Shown: positions 26,899 through 37,550 of the stretch, piece by piece
Layout: each line of letters starts with the position of its first letter
Numbering within the stretch: position 1 is the stretch's first letter
Source of the DNA: Deltaproteobacteria bacterium
GTDB lineage: Bacteria; Myxococcota_A; Polyangia; Polyangiales; Ga0077539
Reading direction: 5' to 3'
NCBI GenBank assembly: GCA_030694465.1
Contig: JAUXYJ010000055.1
Location: forward strand, 450,413 to 514,412
Length of the DNA: 64,000 nucleotides
The notes under the pieces: generated by a model
What the model saw: the letters and a program-made list of their open reading frames with translations, nothing else
Databases searched by the model: none
What the model was told of the DNA's origin: nothing
Made by a program: the position numbers and the translations under genes

Positions 26899-27869
26899 GG
26901 CTTGCGGCGACGACGTTGAGGAGGAGTGGTCTCTTGCTCGAGAAGCTCGTCGTCGTGGGAGTGAGTGCTCACTCGTTTGCTCTTTTTGCGTGCCGCTACG
27001 AACGCTTCGGCGTGGGCGATGATGGCGCTTGCGACGTCTCGGTTGGTTGCGCGCTCAATCCCTTCGAGGCCGGGGGAGCTGTTGATCTCAAGGATGCGCG
27101 GGCCCTTGCGGGTCTCGAGCATGTCCACGCCGCACACTTCGAGGGACATGACACCGGCGGCGGCGATCGCTGCGCGCGCGTACTTGACGCCCAGCCGTGG
27201 GATCCCTTCGGCGTCACCGCCGCGGTGGAGATTCGAGCGGAACTCTCCTTTTTTTGCCTTCCGTCGCATGGCGGCGATCAGCTTGCCACCCACGACAATG
27301 GCGCGAATGTCTCGTCCTCGGGACTCGGCCACAAACTCTTGAAGGATGATGTCTTGTCCAAGGCTCCAGAAGCTCTCGAGTGTTGACTGAATGCTCTGTC
27401 GTGTCTCGGCGAGCATGACGCCGACGCCTTGGGTACCTTGGTGGAGCTTGACGATGGCGGGCGGGCCGCCGACCTGTTGCAGGGCCGCCTCGAGGTAAGC
27501 AGTGGACTTGGTGCAGACCGTCGTGGGGATGTCGAGATCAAGGCGGGTGAGAAGCTGCATGGCCCGCAATTTGTCACGCGAACGTGCGATCGCGACCGCG
27601 TGATTGAGCACCGGCACGCCCATCAAATCAAACTGGCGTACGACAGCGAGTCCATAGCCTGTGATGCTCGCGCCGATGCGAGGGATCACGACGTCAAACG
27701 CAGGGCAGGCTGATCCGCGATAGTAGAGTTCGGGGCTCTTGCGCGAAACAACCAGCGAAAACTCTAGCGGATCGATGACGGAGACATCGTGACCTCGTGC
27801 GCGCGCGGCCTCAATGAGTCGGCGAGTAGAATAGAGAGTCGCCTTACGCGAGAGAATCAGCAGGTGCAT
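26895..27869 (-). CDS. RimK-family ATP-grasp ligase
   Basis: This 324-residue protein belongs to the RimK group, which adds amino acids (often glutamate) to a protein or small-molecule carboxylate. The N terminus MHLLILSRKATLYSTRRLIE is the typical RimK start, followed by VIPRIGASITGYGLAVVRQF. The ATP-grasp core is seen in PPAIVKLHQGTQGVGVML, ILQEFVAESRGRDIRAIVVG and the metal-binding LEINSSPGLEGIE. The C-terminal 40 residues are basic and low-complexity. ATG 27867-27869 was chosen by homology of the N terminus; a longer frame reaches 27992. Substrate is unknown: in E. coli RimK modifies ribosomal protein S6, but this paralogue could act elsewhere. Confidence 0.87.
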   Translation of the reverse strand: MHLLILSRKATLYSTRRLIEAARARGHDVSVIDPLEFSLVVSRKSPELYYRGSACPAFDVVIPRIGASITGYGLAVVRQFDLMGVPVLNHAVAIARSRDKLRAMQLLTRLDLDIPTTVCTKSTAYLEAALQQVGGPPAIVKLHQGTQGVGVMLAETRQSIQSTLESFWSLGQDIILQEFVAESRGRDIRAIVVGGKLIAAMRRKAKKGEFRSNLHRGGDAEGIPRLGVKYARAAIAAAGVMSLEVCGVDMLETRKGPRILEINSSPGLEGIERATNRDVASAIIAHAEAFVAARKKSKRVSTHSHDDELLEQETTPPQRRRRKP

Positions 27870-28049
27870 CGCAGGGGCTTCTCCGCCACGGCCAACGTTG
27901 AAGAGAGAATGGTCGATCGTTTTCGTGGAGTTTTGCCCGCGAATGGACAGCACTGCCATGACCGGCGGGGAGTCTACACTTGGCAGCTTCACGCGAGGGA
28001 GGCCGATCGTAGAGGCTCCCCGGAATGGGTCAAGACGTCACAAAAATCC

Positions 28050-28844
28050 TCAATGATTTTGTGCGGTTGACACCGCAGTCCCCTGCGTATTCGTCGCTGT
28101 TCGGAGCCAAACGAGCTCGGCGGTGACACGGAGGGCTGTTGTCGCGAAGAGCGCGAAGAGCGCCGTCGGTCCTTCGGCGCGAGAGGCCAAGAGTGCGACG
28201 AGCAGCGACACGCACTCGTAGGCAAGACGCAGGGACATCGTGCGCAGCGTGAGGAGGTTCCATGCGCTGCGCCATGCTGTCAGGGTGGGTGAGCCGCGCA
28301 TGACTTCACAGCGCGCGAGCGAGACAAACGCGCGGAGCGAGAACATCACGACAACCCACGCGAGGCACAAGACGGCGAGCGCGCCGAGTGGACCGCTGGG
28401 GACGACGTCTGGATGGTCGAGGGCACGCAGAACGCGGATGACACCTGACCAACTAGCGAGAGAAATCACAGCCACTGCGGACGCGTAGAGCGCGGCGGTC
28501 GCCAAGAGCGCGGGAGTGCGCTCCAGGGTACCGACGACGATCGAGGGGTGATCGGTCGCGCGGGCCGCGAGCAGACCCTGGAGCGGGATCACCGCGAGCG
28601 CGTACACGATCAAGAGCAACGTGGCCGAGCGCAGCGAGTTGGTAAGCTCGTGGCTGTGCAACAGGTACGCTTCTAGCGCGATGCGAGCTTGCTCGTCGAA
28701 GAGCGCCTCGAGGCCTCGCGGATGTGTTGCGAAGAGTGACTGGAGCGGCGCAAAGGCGACCGCGAGGAGTCCCAGCGCCGCGAGGGATTCAAGCGCAGCG
28801 ATCCCTGCGATGGTGGTCGCGTCAGCGCGATAACGTCGGCTCAT
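28050..28844 (-). CDS. Polytopic membrane protein, unknown function
   Basis: This 264-residue protein has about six hydrophobic segments, including IAALESLAALGLLAVAFAPL, SATLLLIVYALAVIPLQGLL, TAALYASAVAVISLASW, LGALAVLCLAWVVVMFSL and LAYECVSLLVALLA. No family motif is recognised. ATG 28842-28844 overlaps the stop of the upstream M1 peptidase gene (ATGA); a GTG 12 bases earlier is an alternative. The tight coupling suggests that it works with the exported peptidase, perhaps as a membrane partner, but this is inferred only from position. Confidence 0.72.
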   Translation of the reverse strand: MSRRYRADATTIAGIAALESLAALGLLAVAFAPLQSLFATHPRGLEALFDEQARIALEAYLLHSHELTNSLRSATLLLIVYALAVIPLQGLLAARATDHPSIVVGTLERTPALLATAALYASAVAVISLASWSGVIRVLRALDHPDVVPSGPLGALAVLCLAWVVVMFSLRAFVSLARCEVMRGSPTLTAWRSAWNLLTLRTMSLRLAYECVSLLVALLASRAEGPTALFALFATTALRVTAELVWLRTATNTQGTAVSTAQNH

Positions 28845-30727
28845 GGTCCCAGCCACCGGAGCAGCCAGGTCAGGATGTTGGCCATGCGGGCGAGCAGCCA
28901 GAGGCTACTGCGCGGAGACCGTGAGACTGCGTTGTTGATTCGGTGGGTCTCGAGCGCTTGGTGCTGGTCTGGATCGATGATCGCGGTGCGTGTGTCGCGG
29001 AGGGTTAGCGACGGAGAGGTCGTGGTGTTCCAACGTTGGCGCGCATGCTGTCCCTGCGTGCCGATGGTCTGCACAGTGACGATCTCTTGAGGCTGTCCAT
29101 CGGCGCGGAGTGAAATATGATCCGTCTGAAAAATTGCAGCCGAAAAATCGGAATCTGAGGTAGATGCTAGCGCGTGAGACAGCTGTGCGTGAGCGCGTGA
29201 CAGCTCGGGTTCGGCCGCAAACGCAGCGAGAAGATCCGCGGGAGCGGGGTGGCGCCAGCGTTGGTCCCGGGCGTAGCGAGCGAGGGCACGCTCCGTTGCT
29301 CTGGGATTTTGCAGCTCAATCGTGTGAAGTAGGGACGCGGTTCTGCGGTAAACGGTGGCCGCGTAGGCGTCAAAAGAACCGAAGCTGTCGGCGGAGCGTT
29401 CGAGCGGTCCTCGGTCTGGGCTGATCGCGGCGAAGGCGCTCTGCATGGCCCAAAATCCAAGTCCAACCTCGCCGAGGTTGCCAAGCGAGAGGGGGCCATA
29501 GAGCTCTTGCATCACGACCCCGGTCGCGTACTCGGTGAGGCCTTCGTCTAAGAATGGGTGTTGGTGCTCGTCGCTGGCGATCACGCCGTAGAACCACTGA
29601 TGGGCGAGCTCATGAACGGTTACGTATTCGGTAGTGCGGACCCAACGAGGCGTGAGCGGATGATCGGGATCGAGGGTGATGAGGCCGGGATACTCCATGC
29701 CGCCTACACCGGCTGCGCGCTGCGAGGCGACTACGACGGTGAGCGTACGGTAGGGGTAGAGGCCATAGCGACGTTCGAGGATCGGCAGCGCGCGAGAGAT
29801 GGCTTCAAGCGCGCGATGAGCCGTGGCGACGTCTCGCGAAGTGTGAATGATGTTCACATTGATTCGCGAAGAAATTTGCTGATGTTCTCCATCTCGTGGG
29901 CTCGAGATCGCGGTGGTCGCCGAGAGTGTTTGCAGCCGTGGACCGAAGCCAAACGCGATGTCGTGCGCGCGATGCACGACAAAGCGGTGGTGTGTGTTCG
30001 AGACCCTTGTGAGCGTGCCTGGGCCAAACACCTGGACGGACGTGGGCGCATGGACGTTGAGCTCGTAGCGGCCGAAGTCAGCATAGAACTCGCTCTGTGC
30101 GTGCAGAGCAAAGTGAGCAAATTGCCCATTGGATTCGAGCACCGCGAGCTTGGGAAAGAACTGGCTGACGAAGCAAAAATCGCCGCCGCACCCTGAGCGA
30201 GCAAACGAGTCGGGCAGTGTCCACTCAAACCGCGTGCGGAGCGTGATGGCTTGGTCTGCACGGAGCGGCGTGGGGAGGGGTGTGTACAGCTCCGTGGCGT
30301 CGTCGTCGGTCGTGGGCCACGGTGCATCGAGGAGCGCTGCGCCGGTGTCCAAGCCGATCGCTTGGAGGGCGAAGGTTCCCATAGAACCCGGTGAATTTCC
30401 TCGGTGTTGCGCGTTGGGCATCGTGCGCAAGAAGAGCGAGCCGGGTCTAAACGCGTTTGGATAGACGTGCCACCACAGTCCCGCGATCGGAGCCGTTGCG
30501 CGGTGCACATAGCGAACCTCAGCGCTCATCCGCAGCGTGCGTGGGAGCACGACATGCACATCGAGTGTGTAGCTGGCCTCGTTGAGTGGGCCGCTTCCGT
30601 GCTGTGCGCTCGCGGTCCACGGAGCCGCAAAGAGCGCAGCGCCCAACGCGAGCACGGAGCCAGTGTGCGAGTGTGTCCGGGCGGAGCGAGGTTCGGTGTA
30701 TGGACTATTCGAGCGGGGCTGGTACAC
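28841..30727 (-). CDS. Exported M1-family metallopeptidase
   Basis: This protein of about 628 residues is related to gluzincin aminopeptidases. The zinc motif HELAH is present in VTVHELAHQWFYGVI, with the third ligand in FLDEGLTEYATGV; upstream, GVGGMEYPGLI corresponds to the GxMEN substrate motif with Tyr in place of Asn. A signal-peptide-like segment (GSVLALGAALFAAPWTASAQ) lies near the N terminus, so the enzyme is probably periplasmic or outer-membrane associated. The C terminus is hydrophobic (LWLLARMANILTWLLRWLG). The start is uncertain: GTG 30725-30727 avoids overlap with divergent tsaE, and GTG at 30653-30655 is an alternative. The frame extends further upstream without signal features. 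Confidence 0.8.
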   Translation of the reverse strand: MYQPRSNSPYTEPRSARTHSHTGSVLALGAALFAAPWTASAQHGSGPLNEASYTLDVHVVLPRTLRMSAEVRYVHRATAPIAGLWWHVYPNAFRPGSLFLRTMPNAQHRGNSPGSMGTFALQAIGLDTGAALLDAPWPTTDDDATELYTPLPTPLRADQAITLRTRFEWTLPDSFARSGCGGDFCFVSQFFPKLAVLESNGQFAHFALHAQSEFYADFGRYELNVHAPTSVQVFGPGTLTRVSNTHHRFVVHRAHDIAFGFGPRLQTLSATTAISSPRDGEHQQISSRINVNIIHTSRDVATAHRALEAISRALPILERRYGLYPYRTLTVVVASQRAAGVGGMEYPGLITLDPDHPLTPRWVRTTEYVTVHELAHQWFYGVIASDEHQHPFLDEGLTEYATGVVMQELYGPLSLGNLGEVGLGFWAMQSAFAAISPDRGPLERSADSFGSFDAYAATVYRRTASLLHTIELQNPRATERALARYARDQRWRHPAPADLLAAFAAEPELSRAHAQLSHALASTSDSDFSAAIFQTDHISLRADGQPQEIVTVQTIGTQGQHARQRWNTTTSPSLTLRDTRTAIIDPDQHQALETHRINNAVSRSPRSSLWLLARMANILTWLLRWLGP

Positions 30728-30740
30728 ACGCGCAAACGCT

Positions 30741-31256
30741 GTGGAGTGTGCGCGATTTAGCTTTGAGGGGCCCCGAGGGGCTGTGAGGTGTGCCGGAGTC
30801 GCCCTGGGGCAGGCAGCCACGGCAGGCGCTGTCATCGCGCTCGAGGGACCGCTGGGAGCGGGCAAGACCACGCTGACGCAGTCGATCGCGCGTGGACTGG
30901 CGGTGCCTGTTGAGCAGCGTGTGACGTCGCCTACGTTTGCCATTGTTCTTCGGCACGCGGGCCGTGTCGCGTTGTATCACGCGGACCTGTATCGGTTGGC
31001 GAGTGTGCACGACGTAGACGAGCTGGGGCTCTTTGCGCAGAGCGAAGACGGCGTGCTCGTGATCGAGTGGCCTGAGCGTGCGAGCGCGCGTATGCCTGCG
31101 GATGTGCTGTGGATTGAGCTTGAGCGCGTGGCCCCTTTGCGCCGACGTTTGTCTCTGCGCGCGACGGGGCCGAGCAGCGCAGACCTCGTGCATTCGGTCG
31201 AGACGGCGATCACTGCGCGAGAGGCACTGATGGAGTTGGGTCGCCGCGCGCGCTGA
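30741..31256 (+). CDS. tsaE: tRNA threonylcarbamoyladenosine biosynthesis ATPase TsaE
   Basis: TsaE is the ATPase that works with TsaB and TsaD to make the essential t6A37 modification on ANN-decoding tRNAs. The Walker A loop is GPLGAGKTT in VIALEGPLGAGKTTLTQSIA, followed by the conserved VTSPTFAIV, ALYHADLYRL and VLVIEWPERA segments. GTG 30741 would give 171 residues, near the family length; GTG 30783, with GAGGGG upstream, is shorter and would trim the first helix. An approximately 25-residue C-terminal extension is seen. It is divergent from the M1 peptidase gene and is followed 24 bases later by the PrkA-like gene. Confidence 0.88.
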   Translation: MECARFSFEGPRGAVRCAGVALGQAATAGAVIALEGPLGAGKTTLTQSIARGLAVPVEQRVTSPTFAIVLRHAGRVALYHADLYRLASVHDVDELGLFAQSEDGVLVIEWPERASARMPADVLWIELERVAPLRRRLSLRATGPSSADLVHSVETAITAREALMELGRRAR

Positions 31257-31280
31257 TCAAAGGTAGCTTTCACATCCAAG

Positions 31281-33515
31281 ATGTCGACTGACCTAACTCT
31301 CAAGATGCGAAGTGCGATCGTGGGTGCGGCTGAGCGTCTGGCGGCGTCGCACCGACCACTCTCGTTTGACGAATATCTGGCTTTATTTGCTGCAAATCCA
31401 TCGCTGCACAGCCGTGACGCGGCTCCTTGGCTGCGCGACATGTTTGTGCACTATGGGCGCTACGAGGTCTCGCATCCGACCGGAAAATCGCAGCGATTTG
31501 CTCTCTTCGATCTCCCCTGGGAGAGCCAAGATGCGCAGGTCGGCGCGTTGGTAGGGCACGAGGACGTCCAGGCCGAGGTATTCCGTGTGATTTCTGCGTT
31601 CGCCGAGCAGGGGCGTGTCGATCGCTTGGTGCTCTTGCATGGGCCCAACGGCAGCGCGAAGAGCACGTTTTGCAGCGTGATGATGCGCGCCATGGAGCAC
31701 TATTCGCAGCAAGACGCGGGGGCGCGTTATCGCTTCTCGTGGGTGTTTCCGAAGGGGCGAGGGAGCGCAGAGGGGCGCATCGGATTTGGCGCGCGCCCTG
31801 AGGATGGTCCGAAAGCGGGCGAGAGCTATGCGCACTTAGATGACAGCGCGATTGATGCCAAGGTGCTGTGCGAACTTCGGGATCATCCGCTGCTGTTGCT
31901 GCCCATTGAGGCGCGACGTGAGGTGTTGCTTGCAGCGCTCGGAGATGGCGCTCACGTGCCGGACTATTTGTGGAAGGGTGGGCTCAGCCACAAGAGCCAA
32001 CAGATCTTCGAGGCGCTGCTTAGCGCCTACCGAGGCGATCTCTCACGAGTGCTGAGTCACGTGCAAATTGAGCGATGGTTTGTCTCGCGACGCTATCGCG
32101 TAGGGGCCGTCACCATTGGTCCGCAGATGGCCGTAGATGCCCGCGAACGGCAGGTGACGGCGTCTCGGGCGATGGGCGCGCTGCCCGCATCGCTGCAGAA
32201 CGTCGCGCTCTTTGAGCCGTTTGGTGAGCTCGTCGATGCGGCGGGCGGCGTCCTTGAGTTTAGCGATTTACTCAAGCGCCCCCTGGACGCGTGGAAGTAT
32301 CTGCTCTTGCTCATTGAGACGGGGGAGGTCGCGCTCTCGGCGTCTAACCTGTCGCCCAACTTGGTCATGCTTGGGAGTGCAAACGAGCTGCATTTGGATG
32401 CGTTTCGAGAGCATCCTGAGTTTCAGTCATTTCGGGGACGACTGGAGCTTGTGCGCGTGGGCTATCTGCTCGATTGGCAGGCAGAAGCGCGGATCTACTG
32501 GCAGCAGGTGGCGCCCTCGGTGCGCCGTCACGTTGCGCCCCACGCGATCGACACGGCGGCCTTGTTCGCCGTGCTCACTCGGATGAAACGCCCCACGAGT
32601 GATCGATTGAGCAAGGAGCTTGCGGCACTCGCGGCCGAGCTGACCCCCCTGGAGAAAGCCGAGATCTACGCGAGCGGTCGCATCCCGTCTAGGCTCGACG
32701 GAGAGCAGGCGAAGACCCTTCGCGCGGGGACACCGGCGCTCATGAGCGAAGGGCAAGCGCACGCGATCTACGAGGGGCGGGTGGGCGCGTCGCCACGAGA
32801 GATCCGTTCGTTGCTGTTAGAGTCGTCGCAGTCGAGCGGGTACCGTTGTCTTTCGCCGCTCGCGGTGCTCGACGATTTGCAGCAATTGATCACGCGCAAG
32901 TCGGAGTATGAGTGGCTTAGGGTAGAGCCGCAGGCAGGCGGATATCACGATTCACTAGGATTTTTGCAGGTCTTGCGCAAACGCTTGGTCTCGCAATTTG
33001 AGCAAGATCTTCGAGAAGCCACTGGGCTCATTGATGAGGCGCGCTACGTCGAGTCGTTTGAGCGCTACGTGCTTCATGTGCGCGCGTTTGTGAAGGGCGA
33101 GAAGATTCTCAATCCGGTCACGGGTCGTGATGAGGGCGCCGATGAGGCGATGATGCGCGAGATTGAGCGAGCGCTCGGAGCGACTGGCACTCCGGCTCAG
33201 TTTCGAGGCGATCTGATCTCGATGGTTGCGGGATGGGCGATCGATCATCCAGGCGAGCGTGTGGATTATCTTGGGCTTTTTCCGAGATATTTGGATCGCT
33301 TGAGAGAGGCTTTCTTTGCCGAACGTCGTGAGCGTGTGGTCTCTCTGTCTCAGGAGCTGTTGGTGTTCTTGAGTGGAGGCGCGGACTCGCTGGATGCAGA
33401 AGCACGTGCTCGAAGCGAGCGTGCGTTGGCGCGGTTGTGTGATCGCAATGGCTATTGTGAGCACTGCGCACGCGACGCAGTCAGTACGGTCTTGCACGAA
33501 ACGGAGCGAAGCTGA
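31281..33515 (+). CDS. PrkA/YeaG-type AAA+ serine protein kinase
   Basis: This 744-residue protein is similar to PrkA, a protein with an N-terminal AAA+ module and a C-terminal kinase-like domain, tied in other bacteria to starvation and sporulation. Walker A is GPNGSAKST in LVLLHGPNGSAKSTFCSVMM, followed by PrkA-typical LLLPIEARREVL, GLSHKSQQIFEALLSAYRGD and RYRVGAVTIGPQMAVDARE. LVMLGSANELHL and the C-terminal GYRCLSPLAVLDDLQQLI also fit. It is about 100 residues longer than E. coli YeaG. The usual partners YeaH (DUF444) and SpoVR are not adjacent. It lies between tsaE and a small lipoprotein gene. Confidence 0.85.
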   Translation: MSTDLTLKMRSAIVGAAERLAASHRPLSFDEYLALFAANPSLHSRDAAPWLRDMFVHYGRYEVSHPTGKSQRFALFDLPWESQDAQVGALVGHEDVQAEVFRVISAFAEQGRVDRLVLLHGPNGSAKSTFCSVMMRAMEHYSQQDAGARYRFSWVFPKGRGSAEGRIGFGARPEDGPKAGESYAHLDDSAIDAKVLCELRDHPLLLLPIEARREVLLAALGDGAHVPDYLWKGGLSHKSQQIFEALLSAYRGDLSRVLSHVQIERWFVSRRYRVGAVTIGPQMAVDARERQVTASRAMGALPASLQNVALFEPFGELVDAAGGVLEFSDLLKRPLDAWKYLLLLIETGEVALSASNLSPNLVMLGSANELHLDAFREHPEFQSFRGRLELVRVGYLLDWQAEARIYWQQVAPSVRRHVAPHAIDTAALFAVLTRMKRPTSDRLSKELAALAAELTPLEKAEIYASGRIPSRLDGEQAKTLRAGTPALMSEGQAHAIYEGRVGASPREIRSLLLESSQSSGYRCLSPLAVLDDLQQLITRKSEYEWLRVEPQAGGYHDSLGFLQVLRKRLVSQFEQDLREATGLIDEARYVESFERYVLHVRAFVKGEKILNPVTGRDEGADEAMMREIERALGATGTPAQFRGDLISMVAGWAIDHPGERVDYLGLFPRYLDRLREAFFAERRERVVSLSQELLVFLSGGADSLDAEARARSERALARLCDRNGYCEHCARDAVSTVLHETERS

Positions 33516-33516
33516 A

Positions 33517-33891
33517 ATGGATCGTTTGCCAAGGATTTTGCAGGCTCTAGCGTTTGTTGGGGTCACCGGTTGCTCTGCGGCTCAAGCGACCCAAGTCAGT
33601 TCTGGACCGCTCCCGATCGGTCGCGCAGATCGAACGGTCTGCGACAGTCCTGTCATCGCGCAATGCAACGATCAGCCCGTGGACGGGCATCGATGCCCCA
33701 GCGTTGGAGCGCGGTGCAGCGGACAGAGCAGCTCTTGCGTCCAGAGCCCGGGCAGCCAGCCATCGCGATGTTCGGGTGCAGAATGGACCTGTGACTGTGC
33801 TGAGTCCGAGGCGTGCGGCGGGCCACGCTGGCGCTGCATGGAGCAGATGCACCCCGCAGGGCCGCAGATGCCCCCTGAGCTTCCGGCGTAG
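33517..33891 (+). CDS. Small Cys-rich lipoprotein
   Basis: This 124-residue protein starts one base after the PrkA-like stop (ATG 33517, GGAG at 33503-33506), so the two are likely co-transcribed. MDRLPRILQALAFVGVTGCS carries a plausible lipobox (GVTGC). The mature protein is rich in Cys, Ser and Pro (VCDSPVIAQC, RCPSVGARCSGQSSSCVQ, WTCDCAESEACGG), suggesting a disulfide-stabilised surface module. The PrkA link is positional only. No homologous family is recognised. Confidence 0.65.
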   Translation: MDRLPRILQALAFVGVTGCSAAQATQVSSGPLPIGRADRTVCDSPVIAQCNDQPVDGHRCPSVGARCSGQSSSCVQSPGSQPSRCSGAEWTCDCAESEACGGPRWRCMEQMHPAGPQMPPELPA

Positions 33892-33917
33892 GCCACTACT
33901 GCACCCCACTGCAGCGC

Positions 33918-35144
33918 TCAGTCTGCGATGGTCGGGACGCTGCCTTCACGGCCGCGGCGGATGCATGCGTTGAAGCCAGTCTCGAGCCCCGCGGGTGCCG
34001 TAGGCGGCGCCATCAGGTCGTGACCAAAGCGGTTCCAGCGCATGCCGCAGCCTGCGCCGGGCAGGTTGGACCACCAGATCCAGAGCGCGCGGCCCTTGAT
34101 GTTCTGCACAGGTACAGGTCCCCAGAACCTTGAGTCGTAGCTGTTGTCGCGATTGTCACCCATGACAAAGATATGACCATCAGGCACTCTGTATTCTTCC
34201 GTGAGTCCGTACGTGCGAACGGGGGGCTCTGAGAAGCTCTCGCGCTGTCTGAGCGCGAGGTACGAGAAGCGACCGTGCCACTCGACGAACAGCCGCTGCT
34301 CTTCGCCGACCGAGCCCTGTGCGCGCCCATCGCCATCGTCACCGCTCCAGAGGCCCACTTGGCATCGGGAGAGGGGCTGGCGGTTGACCACGATGCTGCC
34401 GTCCGAGTGCACGCGGATGCGGTCGCCTGGCAGCCCGATCACACGCTTGATAAAGTCTTTGCTCGGATCTTGCGGATAGATAAAGACCACGATTTCGCCG
34501 CGCTCGGGCAAGCGACCTGCGTAGAGCCTGCGGCTGGTAAACGGGATGAGTGGTCCGTAGACAAACTTGTTCACGAAGATGTTGTCGCCCACGTTGAGGG
34601 TCGGGTACATCGACGGCGAGGGGATCTTAAACGCTTCCACGATAAACGCGCGGACACCCAGCGCGACGAGCACGGCGAACCCGATGGCCTCGACGTACTC
34701 GCGGGTTGTGCCCTTGCGCGCTTTGCCGAGGTGCTTCTCAATGGAGCTGTCGAGCGTCTGGAGGGCCTCTTCGAGCGCCGCTGTTTTCTTTGCCTCGACG
34801 GCTTGATCGACGGTGGCGATCGCTCCCTCGACGCTGGTCCGCACTGACTCAGAGGCCTTGGTTTTCTTAAGCAATTTGCGCGCTTCGTCTTGAAGCTCGC
34901 GTGCCTCGCCTTGAAGCGTACGGAGATCGCGCGGGACGCCGCTGCGCGCGAGCAATCGGTCGCGAAGCGAGAGCACGGCGACCTCGAGCACGGCGAACGC
35001 AAAAAGGTATTGCCACGGCGCTGGAGGCTCAGTGAGAACTCGTGCGGCCCAGAGGCCTTGGAGCAATGCAATGGCAAGACCCGCAGGCAGAACGAAGTAC
35101 CAAAATGCCTGCTTTGCGCGGTCTGCGAGCGTCGATTCCATCAA
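33918..35144 (-). CDS. lepB: Signal peptidase I with a long N-terminal extension
   Basis: This 408-residue inner-membrane serine protease removes signal peptides from exported preproteins. The catalytic Ser178 lies in IPSPSMYPTL and the general-base Lys233 in KDFIKRVIGLPGD; the box MGDNRDNSYDSRFWG is also present. Before the catalytic domain are two hydrophobic segments, a charged coiled-coil-prone stretch (about residues 75-145) and a third hydrophobic segment (IGFAVLVALGVRAFIVEAFK). This makes it longer than E. coli LepB (324) and topologically unusual. lepA lies upstream on the same strand with a 108-base gap, the same pairing as in E. coli. The C-terminal 45 residues are family-variable. 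Confidence 0.93.
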   Translation of the reverse strand: MMESTLADRAKQAFWYFVLPAGLAIALLQGLWAARVLTEPPAPWQYLFAFAVLEVAVLSLRDRLLARSGVPRDLRTLQGEARELQDEARKLLKKTKASESVRTSVEGAIATVDQAVEAKKTAALEEALQTLDSSIEKHLGKARKGTTREYVEAIGFAVLVALGVRAFIVEAFKIPSPSMYPTLNVGDNIFVNKFVYGPLIPFTSRRLYAGRLPERGEIVVFIYPQDPSKDFIKRVIGLPGDRIRVHSDGSIVVNRQPLSRCQVGLWSGDDGDGRAQGSVGEEQRLFVEWHGRFSYLALRQRESFSEPPVRTYGLTEEYRVPDGHIFVMGDNRDNSYDSRFWGPVPVQNIKGRALWIWWSNLPGAGCGMRWNRFGHDLMAPPTAPAGLETGFNACIRRGREGSVPTIAD

Positions 35145-35252
35145 TGTGATCCTTGCAACGACTCGCGTGCCCAGTCTACTCCGCGCGCCAGTCCGTAAGG
35201 CAGTCTACGCTGCGAGCGAGCCGCATGCGCGTTGAAGTGCCAAGCCTAGCCG

Positions 35253-37055
<1,803 letters not shown>

Positions 37056-37146
37056 GGTCCGCGCGAGCGTGTAGCAGAGATCGCACGATCACGCGACGAT
37101 ACGGCGCACAGACTTGCTCAAGTGCGAGCCACGCGCACGAGGTGGC

Positions 37147-37347
37147 TCAGGGTTTGGGCTTAGGGTCCACGCTGCCGTCGAGCGTGAGCTGGCCCGGAAG
37201 CAGGTGTTCGTATCTGCCGAGGACAAGCTCGATCCCCTCGCGGATGTACACCGCAACGGGAACCTTCGTTCGCTCGTGGAGAAGACGAAGTTTTTCGGCC
37301 TGCTCAGGCTCGATATAAACTGTAGTTGAAACCTTCTTGCGGGCCAT
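37147..37347 (-). CDS. Ribbon-helix-helix DNA-binding protein
   Basis: This 66-residue protein starts with a ribbon-helix-helix fold: MARKKVSTTVYIEPEQAEKL forms the beta strand and first helix, and LLHERTKVPVAVYIREGIEL the second helix. Such proteins bind DNA as dimers or tetramers on short inverted or tandem sites, often repressing their own promoter. The tail LGRYEHLLPGQLTL may mediate contacts. ATG 37345-37347 was chosen at the fold start although no good Shine-Dalgarno is seen; a TTG at 37506 would add 53 low-complexity residues. A good promoter lies upstream. Confidence 0.78.
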   Translation of the reverse strand: MARKKVSTTVYIEPEQAEKLRLLHERTKVPVAVYIREGIELVLGRYEHLLPGQLTLDGSVDPKPKP

Positions 37348-37521
37348 GGGTCGTCGCGGTGCTGGGGGTGGAGACGTTGGGGTCGCGTGATGAATGAAGG
37401 GTTCGTATTGTGCGGGCGAACGCTTCGGCTCTTCGCGAACGTCGGCCGCTACATGAGCGGTCGAGACTGTAGATTGCTTCTCGTCCACGTGTGTTGGCCT
37501 CCGCAAGATGTCACTGAAAAC

Positions 37522-37550
37522 ACCCTAGATGTGGGTACATGCAATGTCAA
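37522..37550 (-). promoter_or_regulatory. Sigma70-like promoter for the ribbon-helix-helix gene
   Basis: Read on the minus strand, TTGACA (37550-37545) is followed after exactly 17 bases by TAGGGT (37527-37522). The predicted transcript would start near 37515 and have a leader of about 170 bases before ATG 37347. A perfect -35 with ideal spacing in an AT-rich patch is unusual for this GC-rich window. Confidence 0.6.
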
